This document shows, in pieces, positions 1 through 11,703 of a stretch of 64,000 bases of DNA. Each line of letters opens with the position of its first letter. The stretch's first letter is position 1. The position numbers and the translations under genes are program-made. The DNA is taken from NCBI GenBank assembly GCA_003313425.1, contig NHZP01000053.1, positions 124,001-188,000 on the forward strand, given 5' to 3'. The DNA is from Pseudopyrenochaeta lycopersici (Eukaryota > Ascomycota > Dothideomycetes > Pleosporales > Pseudopyrenochaetaceae). The notes beneath the pieces are model-generated. The model made no database searches. It worked only from the letters and a program-made list of their open reading frames with translations, and was not told where the DNA came from.

Positions 1-17
1 AGATGAGAATAAAGTAT

Positions 18-371
18 TGTGGACGAAAAAGGGAGAGCTTGGCAACAGTTACCCAGGTGATCTATGAGATGGACTACTGTTTTATCTAGGAGGCTTTAGG
101 AGAGCCAGCTATATAAAGGAGAGCTGAGCACGGCCTATTACAGGAGCCATTATACGATAGGAGCGTGAGCAGCTTGTACGCGTGCGTGAGCGCGCACGTG
201 CTCGCGCACGTGAGTCTACCTTCAGGTGTCTCCTGCGTGAGCTTGCCCATCAGCTTGCACGTGAGCGCGCCCTTGAATGCACACAAAAGACGTGTCTCTC
301 CAGGGTAAGCTCCTACGTCAGCGCGCACGTGAGCCTACCGTACCCCAGGTCACAGCGCGTTGTTTGCAACA
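18..371 (+). mobile_element. Solo LTR, family X, copy 1 (354 bp, not RIPped)
   Basis: It starts TGTGGA and ends GCAACA, and is flanked on both sides by AGTAT (13-17 and 372-376), the 5-bp target duplication expected of an LTR retrotransposon. A near-identical copy with its own duplication lies at 34989-35366; no internal region accompanies either, so both are solo LTRs left by LTR-LTR recombination. A TATA-like box (110-117) suggests + strand transcription. Four CACGTG palindromes lie in a GC-rich core. CpA and CpG are intact, unlike the surrounding AT-rich DNA, so it arrived after RIP of the neighbours or is too short to trigger RIP. The parent family was not recognised. Confidence 0.85.
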
Positions 372-562
372 AGTATTTAAAGAACTTAACGTAATATTCT
401 TAATTATACTACTGTTAAGAATATTTAACTTAGAATTCAAAATATAGTATATATAGATACCTTAGATTTTATAATAAGTGTATTAAGAGTAAATAACTTC
501 TGTATAGACTAGCTAACGAGTCTAGTGTACCTAAGGTATACTCAGCTAGTTTAGCTTATAAT
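372..562. other. AT-rich RIPped spacer, no gene
   Basis: TpA-rich DNA between the solo LTR and the hAT-like relic. No coding frame or repeat boundary could be recognised; it is the older sequence into which the solo LTR inserted. Confidence 0.6.
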
Positions 563-712
563 TAGGGTGGCAAATGGGTATAGGTTAGGGTTAGGTTAGG
601 TTTGATTACATAAGACCCGTACCCAACCCAGCTCTATACCTATTTTTATACGCTAGTAATAGGTATAGGTTGAGGTGACTGTAAATAGGTTGAGGTTAGG
701 GTTAGGGTTATT
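563..712 (+). repeat. hAT-like MITE terminus (relic), with TTAGGG-like motifs
   Basis: It begins TAGGGTGGCAAATGGGT, which resembles hAT-family terminal inverted repeats. It is the reverse complement of the right part of MITE Y (34786-34914, continuing into 14050-14100). Similarity stops near 712, so this is a truncated copy. The GGTTAGGG-type motifs are short degenerate subterminal repeats, not a telomere. The hAT assignment rests only on the terminus. Confidence 0.5.
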
Positions 713-1056
713 TTCTTTTATTTTAAGTCGATAAGTTCTTATTTTTAGTATTTAACTTTAGATATTAAAGTTTATAATATCTCTTCTTACTATAAAAGTA
801 GTAAGTTACTTTAGTTATATTTAGAGAGGTAGGAGGCTTACTAGATTTCTTTAGGAAATTCTATTACTTTTTATATTCTCTTTATACTTTTTCTAAAGCT
901 TTTTATTTTTTCTAAGCTAAGTAAAAGCTTTATATTTATTCTTTAGGCTAGTAAAGCTATAAAAATATTGAGTTCTTTAAAATATTTCAAGATAATATTA
1001 GCTTATTCCTCTATTTAAGAGATAGTCTCTTCTTTTTTTTTTAACTAGAATGTTTT
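713..1056. other. Heavily RIPped AT-rich stretch, unidentified
   Basis: Very AT-rich DNA with stops in every frame. It lies beside an LTR of family E but does not match the E internal region at 13063-13740. Nothing further could be supported. Confidence 0.5.
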
Positions 1057-1446
1057 TATAAAGATCTTAAAAGCTATTAGTAAGAATAGATAATAAGACT
1101 ATAAGGTTAGTTCTTAGGGATAGAGTAAGAGACTTAATAGATAAGGGGTTTAATACTAAGATAGTAAGAGGGCGCTTCTAAAAAGAGTATTCAGTGTTTT
1201 TGAATAATTAGTATTTCTATTACTATACTATAAAGTATAATATTAAGTTAAATATAATAATCTATAAGAGTTTATTATAATAATCTATATATATAGAGAT
1301 TATGCAGGTTACTTAGTGTGCTTAGTGTGCTTAGTGTTACTAATTATACTAATTAACTAAGCACGTTACGTGATCTCGGTTGTTTGTCCAATGTCCACGA
1401 GGTCCCGTTAGGGCCGCTGGGACAGAGTCTTAGCAGGATCGTAACA
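1057..1446 (-). repeat. LTR of family E, reverse orientation (relic)
   Basis: This is the reverse complement of the family E LTR (12669-13062, and 34984 to 40984 with interruptions), about 390 bp. The outer end reads TGTTACGATCC on the minus strand. Part near 1360-1446 is barely RIPped whereas 1057-1350 is AT-rich. The flanking pentamers GTTTT and ATCTT would match only if both had been altered by RIP, so a target duplication is uncertain. Confidence 0.7.
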
Positions 1447-1574
1447 ATCTTCTCTAGACTCCAAGGAGTTAATAGCTGTAAGCGCATCTATAACTAGGTC
1501 CATATTAGTTGAGATACGTGGTTTGAAAAAACCGTGCAATTGTTGAGGAGCGGGCGTTACGAGGGGCCGGGCGT
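1447..1574. repeat. Terminal relic of the H-type pogo element
   Basis: The block matches the right-hand part of element H (about 51390-51483) and continues into a terminus GGAGCGGGCGTTACGAGGGG. That terminus is the near-complement of the left end of H at 49439, so it supplies the opposite inverted repeat of the same family. The rest of the element is missing here. Confidence 0.6.
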
Positions 1575-1576
1575 TA

Positions 1577-3695
1577 ACGTGCCCCACCACCTGGTGCACG
1601 AGCCCAGCTGATGTACGCGAACAGCCATGTACGCTCTTAACTTTATGAGGCTATAGAGGCACCAACAATAGCTATTATCACGAGATCTTTTAGTAGTGAG
1701 GTTTAATAGGTATATAGAGTAATTGTGCAGCATCAGATTACGTAAGATGCCTTTGTGGCGGCCTTATTGGCCGACCTCGTCGAGATTAAGCATGCAGAGC
1801 TTCTTAAGCAACAACAGGCTCATCGTCCACTATAATAGATTTTTAAGCCTTAGCAGGCTTAAGGCTTTACCTCTTACCTAATCTAGATAATATTATATTA
1901 CTTTAGAGTTATTTTTAAAGCTTATAAGCCTCCTTTTACTCTTTATAAAATATAGCTTTCTAAGCTTTCTTTACTTCCTTTATCACTCTAGCTACTAGCC
2001 TTATCCTTTCCCTCTCTTTAAGCTATAAAACTTTAAGCTACTTTTACTAATTATAAAGCTTAAATACTTTACGTTTTTAGTATTATAGCTTTTTATCTTT
2101 ATACTCTTTTCTCTCTTTTTAAGCTTAAGCTATCTAAACTTTACTAAGTAACTAGAATTAAGTTCTACTATAGTACTTATTAAGATACTTAAAGATTAAA
2201 GCTTTACTACGTTTCTTACGCTTCTTCTTATTATTAAGGGCTTTTCTAAGCTAAGTATTTTTATATTAAAGTAGCTAATTTTAAGCTAAAATAGTATAAA
2301 TTATTCAACTAATCTTTTTTAAGTAACTATCATAGATATTATCTACAGCCTACTTTAGGAGGCGCTCTATCTTTCTCTAATTACTTAAACTAAGTACTAA
2401 GGAGGAGCTATTACGTAAAATAAGTCTATTTCTTAAGGTTAGTACTATAGTAAAGTAGTAGAAGATAATATTATAATTAAAAAGCTTAATACTTATTATT
2501 ATAAAAGCTTTATAGATTATTATTTCTTTAATAGATAAGCTTTAGGCTTAAAAGAAAAGATAAAAAAAGTCTCTTTTAGTAATATAAGTTAGACTTTAAG
2601 CTTAAGAGATATAGTAAGATAGCTTAGCGTAGTAGGTAGTAGTAAGAAGCTTAAATACGCTTATATTAAGAGTCTATAAAGTATATATAGAATAAGGAGA
2701 ATAGATAATAAAGAAGATCTTATTTTAATTATAGTAGCTTATAAAATCTATTATAAGGGAAGATCTATAGCTATTAAAGATAAGTAATTAATAGAATTAA
2801 TAAGCTTTAGCTTTTATCTTATAATTAAATACCCTCTTAAGCTAAGATAGGCTTATAGTATTATTCATCTATCTACTTAATATTAAAGTAAAAAAGGCTT
2901 TATAGAATTAAGGCTTAAAATCTTATAACTATAAGTTTTATAAGTTACTTAAAGTAGCTTAATAGATAAGAGTAGGCGTAAGAGTACTACTATTAGTATG
3001 GATATAGGCTAAAGTAGTAATCTACTTATAATTACTATCTTAGATAATATACCTTATCTTTCCTTATTTATAGTTACTCTTTAAGAATACGTACTTTAAC
3101 TTACCTAGTATCTTAATAAGAAAGCCTTTCTTATCTATATTATAGACATATTATAGGTTAATAGAGTATTACTTAATCTTACGCTTTAGTAGCTTAAAAT
3201 AAAGACTATAGTTAAAGGTAGAATTAGCTTTAAACTAGTTATAATTAAGAGTTGTTACCTAATATAAGATAAGCTTAATATTATAATACTTAATAAAGCG
3301 CTTAACATAGTATTTACTAGGCTCCTTAGATACTATCTAAGCTATAAAATTATATATTATAGCCTAAGTTAGAAGTAGTTGTTATAAGAAAAGACTCTTA
3401 ATATACTTTATAAGCTCTTTCTCTTATATATTATTAAGTAATTAGTTATTTTTAATCTTAGTTATATATAAGCTTATCACGCCTTACTAATATCTTAATA
3501 GTATTAAGCGCTTATATTTAAACTTATCTGCGTATTCTTAGTAGCTAAAAGATTCTCCTAGTTTTAAGGAATTTAATGCTTTAAGCGTAGCCTTAATACT
3601 TACTATAGTAGTAGAGTAATTACGTTATACAGTTTAGTAAAGCTTTTATGTTCGCGTGCATTAGGTGGTCGCGTGCACTAGGTGGTGGGGCACGT
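1577..3695 (-). mobile_element. Element F: pogo/Fot1-like DNA transposon, RIPped (2.1 kb)
   Basis: The terminal inverted repeats begin ACGTGCCCCACCACCT and are flanked by TA on both sides (1575-1576, 3696-3697), the target choice of the Tc1/mariner-pogo superfamily. Subterminal repeats of the GGTGGTGCACG type lie inside each end. The 2119-bp length fits an autonomous single-gene pogo element. The right end shares its TA with the start of foldback element M, giving the palindrome CACGTTAACGTG. Elements G and M carry closely related ends. Confidence 0.8.
1850..3600 (-). pseudogene. Pogo-type transposase remnant of element F
   Basis: Minus-strand translation is interrupted by many TAG/TAA codons of the RIP type. 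Around 3115-3145 it reads YNIDKKGFLI-like. In pogo/Fot1 DDE transposases this is the YNMDEKGFLIG motif around the first catalytic Asp; here D to N and E to K changes are explained by G to A. Limits are approximate. No working product is possible. Confidence 0.65.
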
Positions 3696-3704
3696 TAACG
3701 TGTT

Positions 3705-4006
3705 TGTAAGGCAGTCAACACGCACAGTTGGGACGGTCTTAGTTAAAGAAACTCAATTTAAAAGGAAATGGACAAAATAGCAGATACCTCTCACCTTCAG
3801 GGGAGAGGTGCTGCCTATATACATAAGCTAGAGCAGGCTAGTCCTGATCCAGTTACCTAGCTTAGTAAAAGGTAAGAGGTAACAGTTACCTTTCACCTGC
3901 GTCTAGTAACTTGGCAGGATCGTTACCTTTCACCTGCGTCTAGTAACTTAGAAGGATTGAACCCTTTCACCTGCGTCTAGTAACCTAAAAGGATTAAACC
4001 CTAACA
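3705..4006 (-). repeat. 3' LTR of element A
   Basis: 302 bp, beginning TGTAAGGCAG and ending CTAACA on the plus strand. Three direct copies of a motif of the type TTTCACCTGCGTCTAGTAAC lie near one end, a hallmark of this family also seen in B and J. Confidence 0.9.
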
Positions 4007-4449
4007 CGACCCCCTCCTTCAAAATAGTAAGGGCCTCTAAACTAAGAGACAAAAATTTAAGATAAAATATAAGAAAACTATTTACTACTAAGTCCCTCTA
4101 ACTTAGTAAATCTAGTAATAGGCTTTATATAGCGCTACGCATATCTAAACAGTTTCCTATATAAAATCGCTAAGCTCTAAGGTATTTTCTAATACTTCTA
4201 CCTTGCAACGTAAAAACAGAACCTAAAGACCTTTATACAATACATATAGGAGTAACCTTTATAATTTTTATTTAGTTGTAAGGTCCCTAGACGTAGCGCG
4301 CAAAGTAAGGCGCACGGCGCAGAGTAAGGGCGAAGGTAAGCAATCTTAAGGCTATAGATGCGCGAATTAAGGCTAGAGGCGCGCAAATTAAGGCAAATTA
4401 AGGCGCGCTAACTTAAGTAAAACTGTTTAGATACCTTCGTCGCCGCTAA

Positions 4450-7400
4450 GATACTCTTCTGCAGCTAGCCTATCCTTATTAAGTAGTGACTAATTTAGAG
4501 GCATGCGATAAGTAGGTAGCTTAGGCTTATCAGGCTGTTACTAATAAAATAGATAAGCGTCGTAGTTGTTAGGGTACTTAGATGCCGGGTGCTAGGTAGG
4601 TTTCAGGTATCTAGTCTATTTAATTAGGTACTGCCACTCGCGCTTTTAGCGGCCTTTAACACTAGTTTACTAGTAATTAAGAAAATTATTAATAAGCTAC
4701 TCGTCTTAAACCTTACTATTAAGATTAATTACCTTAATAGCTACTAGCTAAGCTAGCGCTTAATCTAGAAGCCCTTTTAAGGGCGCAGGCTAAAGAAGCT
4801 TAGGGTAAAATATAGGAAAAACTCTACTACCTAACATGTCTAGTAGAAGGTCTAATTAATACGCCTAGCTATTATATATAACTCTTATAACGCTATAAGG
4901 CCCTGCCTACTTAAGGTCTAGCTTCTTTAATTCCTGTTTAGTAGACTAATTAATTATGTTAACTATAACTTAGTCTCTAACAGCGTACTTTAGCACTAAT
5001 TAGCGAGAGGTGTTAGCGTAGTAAGCTTATTCTTATTAAGCCTATAGCATTTATTCTTATAAATAAGTAATTAGGTCCGCGTAGGTGTTTATAAGCTTGT
5101 CTGCCTAGATTTTATTACTAGCTACGGCGCTACTAAGCTTTTTATTATAGTTTTCCCTTAGGTGTATACTACTACAAGGGTAATATCTAAGATCTGCAAA
5201 AAATAGCGTTATGCCTGTAGAGGCGTTAACTGTATCGTTAGCCTAAAACTTAGTAACGTAAAGCTAGGCAGCCTAGTTAGTTTGCGCGTAGTTAATATAC
5301 TAACAAAGATAAATTTCTAAGGCTTAATTTACCTGCTTAGTCTGCCTGTCTAATTTAGGGTAATAGGCTGTTAACAAGCGCTGTTAGATACGCAGTCGCT
5401 TATAGACCTGCCTCTAAAACTAACTAACAAAATTTAAACTACAGTTAGAGATAATACTAAGGGGAATACTATATAATTTAAAGACCTCTATAAAGTACTT
5501 AGCGGCTTTAGCTGCGGTATAGCTATATATAGGGAAAAAATGCTGTCTTTTTATAAGGCGGTCTATAATAACAAGGATATTCTTAAAAGTATAGCTATCT
5601 AGCTAAGAGGTAGGTAAATCTTAAATAAAATTAACTAAAATTTCTGTCTAGCGTCTATAAGGTACTAGCAGTAGCTATAAGTAACTATGCTTACTGTCTT
5701 AAGGGCTTTTTGTTTAGTAATAAGTAGCGCACGCGTTGTAATACTGTTTAATTAACAGGTGCATCTTTAGCTAGTAATACCGCGAGTATATAAGGAAGAA
5801 CGTGTTGCGAGGGCCCTTATAACTAGCGATTTAATAGTTATAATATAACTCTATAATGCGTTAGCGTAACTATAGGTTAGGAGGCACGTAAAGCCTAGTC
5901 TTATCTATCTACAGGCGTTAGGAAGCTCTTTTACCTGTGCTTAACAGGTCTGTAGCAGAGAAGTAGTAGCTATTCTTATAAAACTATAATAGTAATTTAG
6001 TAGTTTCTATATTAATAGCTTTAAAGGCCTTTTTAGCTATAGCGTCGTTAGCGTAAACAGCGTTTAGGATTTCTTCTGTTAACTAATAGTTGTCCTTATA
6101 ATAAGGCAGCGAAGGATCTATTATACTATTAATAGGCGTAGGATTATTATTATTATTATTAAATTCTGCAGGAAAGTCTATTCTACGAGCGCAGGTAAAG
6201 TAAAATTACACTACCTTAGCTTATTCCTAGGATATTTAGTCTAGGGACTTAGGTTAACTAAGGGCTAAGGCGCGTAAGGCTGTTATAACTGCTAGTTATA
6301 TGCCTAGGGAGAGCACTTAGGGTCTAAGAATAGTAGCCCGTGTACTATAACAAGAGTCTTCTGCGTCTATTAAGGTATCCTAAAGTTAATAGCTTAAAGC
6401 GTCTACTTTACTGTTAGTTTCTCTAGAGGTATAGATAATCTTAAAGTTAAACTAGCTAAGAAATAAGGACTACTATACTTACTATTAGCTAAGTTTTTTA
6501 GTTATTATAAACTATTCTAGGTTCTTATAGTCTATTATTACCTATATTAGTTAAGAAGAGCCTATAAGTTTAGGCTCTTATTCCTTAAATACCTGTATAA
6601 TTACTATAAGTTTAAGATTATAGATATTATAGTTATACTCTGCTAGGGAGTGTTTCTTTAAAAAGAAAGTAATAGGTTGTAGGACGTCCTTATTATTATA
6701 TTACTTTATAACCCCGCCTAATACCTATCCTAATATATTAGTAAAGATATAGATTTACTTAGCAGGATTAAAATACTTTAATACTACGCTTACACAAAAT
6801 ACTGCTTTAAGAGCCTTAAAAGCTTTTACTTCCTCCTCCCCCTATATAATTAGCTTATAATAAACCTTCTTATAGGCAGGTTTATTAGGATAGCTACTTT
6901 TCTTTTCTATAATAGTAGCCTTAATAAGGCGTATAAGTAGTAACGCTATCTTTAAGTAGCCTTTAATAAAGCGATAGGAGAAGCTAGTATACCTAAAGAA
7001 AGTAAGCATATCTTAGGTAGTCTTTAGTATTTCCTATTACTATACAGCCTTAATCTTCTCTAAGTTAGTTTTAATACTCTTATTTATAATTATTATACCT
7101 AGGAACTTAATACAGTCTGTGTAAAATTCTAATTTGCGTAGGTCTATATAGAACTCTTTTTCCTTAAGGCGCGTAAGCACCTTTTTAATATACTCTATAT
7201 AGGCTTCTACTAATTCTAAGAAAACTAAGATATTATCTAGATAGGCAGTACAAAACTTATTAAAGTACTTAAAAAGAGCGCTATTAATTACCCTTTAAAA
7301 CGTAGCTAGAGTATTATAGAGGCCTATAGGTATTACGCGGTATTAATAAGTGCCCTAACGCGTAGAGAAAGTAGTAAGCTACTCTAAACTAGGCTTTATA

Positions 7401-10400
7401 TAAATTTAATAAAAAGCGTGTATAACATTAAATTTAGAAAAGATAACAGCTTTATTAAGCTTAGCTAAAGTCTTATAGAAGAAAGGAATTAGGTATTAAT
7501 CCTTAATAGAGGCTTTATTAAGGTCTTAATAATCTACGCAGACTTAGATACTACTACTAGGTTTAGTAATAATAAGTAAGTTATTTTATATAGTAGAGGG
7601 TCCCTAGAAGATAAAATCCTAGGCCTCTATCTTCTAAATATATTACTTAATAGCTTTAAACTGTTTACTAGAAAATAGTCTTGCTTAATAATTAGGCACC
7701 TTAGCTCCTAGCTTAAGCTTAATCTTGTAGTTATATTCTAAGTAATCTAGGAGCTTAGCTGCAGCTGCTTTATTAAATACAGGAATAATTAAAGTATATT
7801 CCTTAAGTAGGTACAGAGGTAGGATATCTCTTAATAAGACTTCCTTAGGAGGGTTAAAGAACTTATTATAGTCCTTTTATACTACTACGTAATAGATTTT
7901 TTATAACGCTCCTAGTAGTAAGCGCTGAACTATTATAAACAGAGAGTAGTTTTTTTATTTAGTAAACGCCTGAATAGCTTATAGCGAGACAACCTTAATA
8001 CTTACTATAGGTTTAGTTTACTAGTGTAGTACTTAGTATTCGTTATCTAGCTTTGCTAGGGCTACAGTATCTAACTTTACCTATTATTAGCTAGTCTTAC
8101 CTTTATTCCTGCTATCTGTAGAGGAACTAGGCTGTATAGAGGCGTTAGGCGTAGCTCGCTTGCAGATAACTTGTAGTGTATATAAGTATTACTAGCATTC
8201 TATTTAGTAGTATGCGTTAAGGAATTTAATTATACTCTAATAGTAATTAAAGCGTAGTACGTGCAGTTTCCTCTAGTAGAATCCTAATACTAGGTTAAAG
8301 GCCCTATACTAGTTAAGAATATAGGTAGAAGTATACTTAAAGTAGGAATTAATTTTTATATAGAATTTAACTCTATAAGTAATAGATTCTAAAGTAATAC
8401 TTTTATATCCTTCGCACATAATAGGCGTAATAAGAGGAATTAGTTAGAACCCTTAGGTAAGCTAGAGGAACTGCTGTAAGATAAAGTTTATATCTACCCT
8501 GTTATCTACTAATATCTAGGCAACGTAGGGGGCGTTTTCTTATTATCTAATTATGCTTAAGAAAGTAAACTAGTCTAGGCTATCTAGACACAGCTTATCT
8601 TTCTAGACAGCCTACGTGCGTTACAGGAGTGCCTGCGCTACAGGCTTATATATGCTGCCTTAGTAAGTAGCAGCTAGCGCGGTTTCTTAAGACTAATTAT
8701 TAACCTTAGATAAAGGACTTTTATCTAAGGTTACTCTTCCCTTAAATAAATAACATCCTTAGCTTTATTACTGTTACTGTTAGAAGCTTCTTTATAGTTA
8801 GAGTTACTAGTCTCTAGGCTTGCGTACACGTAATAATTAGTAGCTAGGTTACCGCGCGGATTTCCTTAATACTAGTTACGGCTAGAGTCCGCGTTATAAA
8901 GCTTAGGACTGTTAGCTAGCTTATAGTTACCTATTCTATTATCTTTAAATAACAGACGTAGGCCTAGAGCAGGCTTACTAGCTTTCTTAATAGGCTTATC
9001 TACTGCTGTCCTTAGAACAAATTTATAAGGCGGTGCTAGGCTTAGTCTAGCTAGCGCGTTACGCCCCTTTGTTTAATTAGCGAGATACTAAGGTAATTAC
9101 TAGAGGTTATAGCTCTAACATACATTATTAATTATATTATAAAGAGATTAGAAGTTAGCAGCAGTATAGATAGCGGGCGCGCTGCTAAGGCTCTGTTAGA
9201 GATAGCCTGGAAGCTTAGCCTAAAGCTTATACGCTTAAGTCACGGCAATCTATCTAAGCTAAGTAGTAATAGCTTTAAACTCTATCTAGAATAGAGCCTA
9301 TGCTTTAACTATAGTAGGGTATTCTAGCAAGCTACGTTCTAGGAAGACTAAAGTATTATATTGCTGTTCTGCTATAATATAGTAGTTGCAGTCGCTAAAA
9401 CTAGAGTTAAGGACATAAAAATACTTAAAGTTGTCCTTATATTAATATAAAAACTTATTAGGCTCTTATAGTAAGGTTTAAGCAGAACTACTAGTAGCTT
9501 AAAAGATAAATTATGCTCGCATGTTGTTATGTTGCTAGTCTAACCTATTGTTTTTAAAATAGTTAAGTATCTTTATAATCTACCTATAAAGATTAAGACC
9601 CCTAGAGTATACTAGAGGCACCTAAATTTACTTATTCTTTATAGATAAGAACTAATGTAACTCCTTAATCTTATAGTAGAGCTTAGTTAGATAAGGGCTT
9701 AGCGTTACTATATTACCTAGGGATGCTTAGTATTTGCGAGTAAGAGGAAGGTTAGTTAAGAGTAGAACACGCTGAGGAGAACTAAACTTATTAAAAATAC
9801 TACCCGCTGCGTTACCTTATAGGAGGATTTGTGTAGACGTACTTATTCGTCTTAGCAGAGGCTTATTTATAGCTCTTAGGGCTAGCTGTAATAGAGTAAG
9901 TCTAGTAAGGCCTAAAACCTTAGGAGAGCTAGATAATAGACAGTCGCGCAACGCAGAGTTACGCTTATTCTTAATTTCTTATAATAAACCTTCTAAGGTC
10001 TTATAGTCAGCAACGAGCTTATTCTACTACTTACTAAGCTTATTATATTCTTTAACTAGCTTATCCTTTTATTAAGTAAAGCTGCGTTATTATTTAGTTA
10101 GTTCCTACTTTAGAGTAGAAGCGTTAAGGTAGTATATCTCTAATAACTTCTTATCCTTATTAAGAGTATATAGAGTACACCTAAATAGTGTTATTAGGCG
10201 TATAAGTTACGTAGGCTTAAGGCTTAAGAACTTACTAGGGTAGTTTTTTATAAGCTAGATACCTAAGGGTGCTAATTACTAAATAGAAGCAGGTAGACTT
10301 ACGCTCGCAGATAGTAGTAAACCTAGAAGGCTACCTAGAGGAAGATAGTTATTAAAGTTCTTAGGGAGACCTAGATTAGCAGCTTCCTTACGTAGCTATA

Positions 10401-10950
10401 TTTAATAAGCTCTCTTAGCACGCTGTGTTGTATCGTGAGAGAAGGAATATAGGTTAACTTCCTTAGTTAACAAGTTAGTATAGGAGCTTATTAGCGCAAA
10501 TTTAGGGTACTCTACGTCTTTAATAACAAGGTTTTCTAAGATAACTAGTTCTGAATCCTCTATAGCCTTATTCTTATTCTTCTCCTAGCGTTAATAAGCC
10601 TTTTCCCTAAGTTAATTACGAGCCGCCTGTGTTTTAGCTAACGCGTTGTCTTTCTAATAGGCTTAAAATTTAGGCTGCTAGCTAAAAGACCCTTTATTAT
10701 AAGAGCTGTCTGCTATTAAGCTAAATAAAGAAGGTTAAATAGAAGTAAGAGTAGCTGTAGTAGTAAAAGTAAAAGTTAAAGTAAAACTAGAGGGAATCCT
10801 TAAGCTTTAGTAAGTAGACTTAAGATTTAACTGTTAGTTAAGTAGTATTATTAGTTAGGTGAGGTTACTAGGACTAGGAGAAATACTTAGGAGTATTATA
10901 TACAGGCTAAGTTTAGAGAATTACCTAATTAGGAAGTTTTAGAGGGTAAA
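4450..10950 (-). pseudogene. Gag-pol of chromovirus A, RIP-inactivated
   Basis: Read on the minus strand the order is gag (about 10950-8700), protease region, reverse transcriptase (YLDDIL motif as YLDNI near 7230-7244), RNase H, integrase (about 5450-5200) and a C-terminal chromodomain (about 4660-4550). The chromodomain keeps a recognisable VKWTGY-like core once RIP is allowed for. This order is that of Ty3/Gypsy chromoviruses. Nearly every CAG/CAA is TAG/TAA. Limits are approximate because no intact frame survives. Confidence 0.75.
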
Positions 10951-11401
10951 TGCGTGCTTAAGGCAGTACGGTCGCGTAATTAAAACACACGTATAGACTA
11001 TAGTGTGTGAAAGTAGGAGTAATTCCTAGAGTATTCCTATTTAAGGAAGGGAATAATAGGGCGTGTCTTATTAATAATAATCCTAGCGTTTAGGTAGCGT
11101 AAAGCGCAGGTACTAAGGTGCAAAATAGGTTACTAGTAAGGAAACTTAGCAAATTCTAGGCTATTCTAAAGCTTAACTAAGGGGGAATAGCTTATAAAAT
11201 TTTAGCTAAACTAGTAGCAGAGGATAGTACTGTAAATTAACTATTGTGCGAGGGCTATCCTAAAGCTTAACTAAGGGGAGATAGGATCTGGTCCTAGTAC
11301 GTTAGTACCACCTTACTGTTAAACTTACCTAAGAGGTAATAGCTTAAGTAACTGTGTGTTAACTACAGAGAGGAGCTAAAGCGCTATATGATCTGCTATT
11401 A

Positions 11402-11703
11402 TGTAAGGCAGTTAACACGCACAGTTAGGACGGTCTTAGTTAAAGAAACTTAATTTAAAAGGAAATAGATAAAATAGCAGATACCTCTTACCTTTAGGGG
11501 GGAGGTGCTGCCCATATAGATAAGCTAGAGCAGGCTAGTCCCAATCCAGTTACCTAGCTTGGTGAAAGGTAAGAGGTAACAGTTACCTTTCACCTGCGTC
11601 TAGTAACTTGGCAGGATCGTTACCTTTCACCTGCGTCTAGTAACTTGGAAGGATTGAACCCTTTCACCTGCGTCTAGTAACCTGAAAGGATTGAACCCTG
11701 ACA
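11402..11703 (-). repeat. 5' LTR of element A
   Basis: 302 bp, ending CCTGACA, followed directly by GTGTT, the target duplication. It differs from the 3' LTR at scattered transition sites, consistent with RIP of both. Confidence 0.9.

Larger units (their letters stand above)
3705..11703 (-). mobile_element. Element A: Ty3/Gypsy chromovirus copy 1, RIPped (8.0 kb)
   Basis: It has two 302-bp LTRs (TG..CA) flanked by GTGTT on both sides. Coding lies on the minus strand, so the 5' LTR is 11402-11703. A purine tract (minus strand, 4007-4020) abuts the 3' LTR, as expected for plus-strand priming. Length equals copy J (7999 bp) and the net length of B. RIP has filled the frames with TAG/TAA. It interrupts the left end of foldback M. 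Confidence 0.9.

Noticed and set aside
182..394. Small open frames inside the solo LTRs (also 35053-35418)
   Set aside because: They exist in several frames on both strands because the LTR is GC-rich with repeated GCACGTGAGC units; no protein features.
590..720. Possible telomere or interstitial telomeric array
   Set aside because: Repeats are short, irregular and tied to a MITE terminus that recurs in both orientations within the window.
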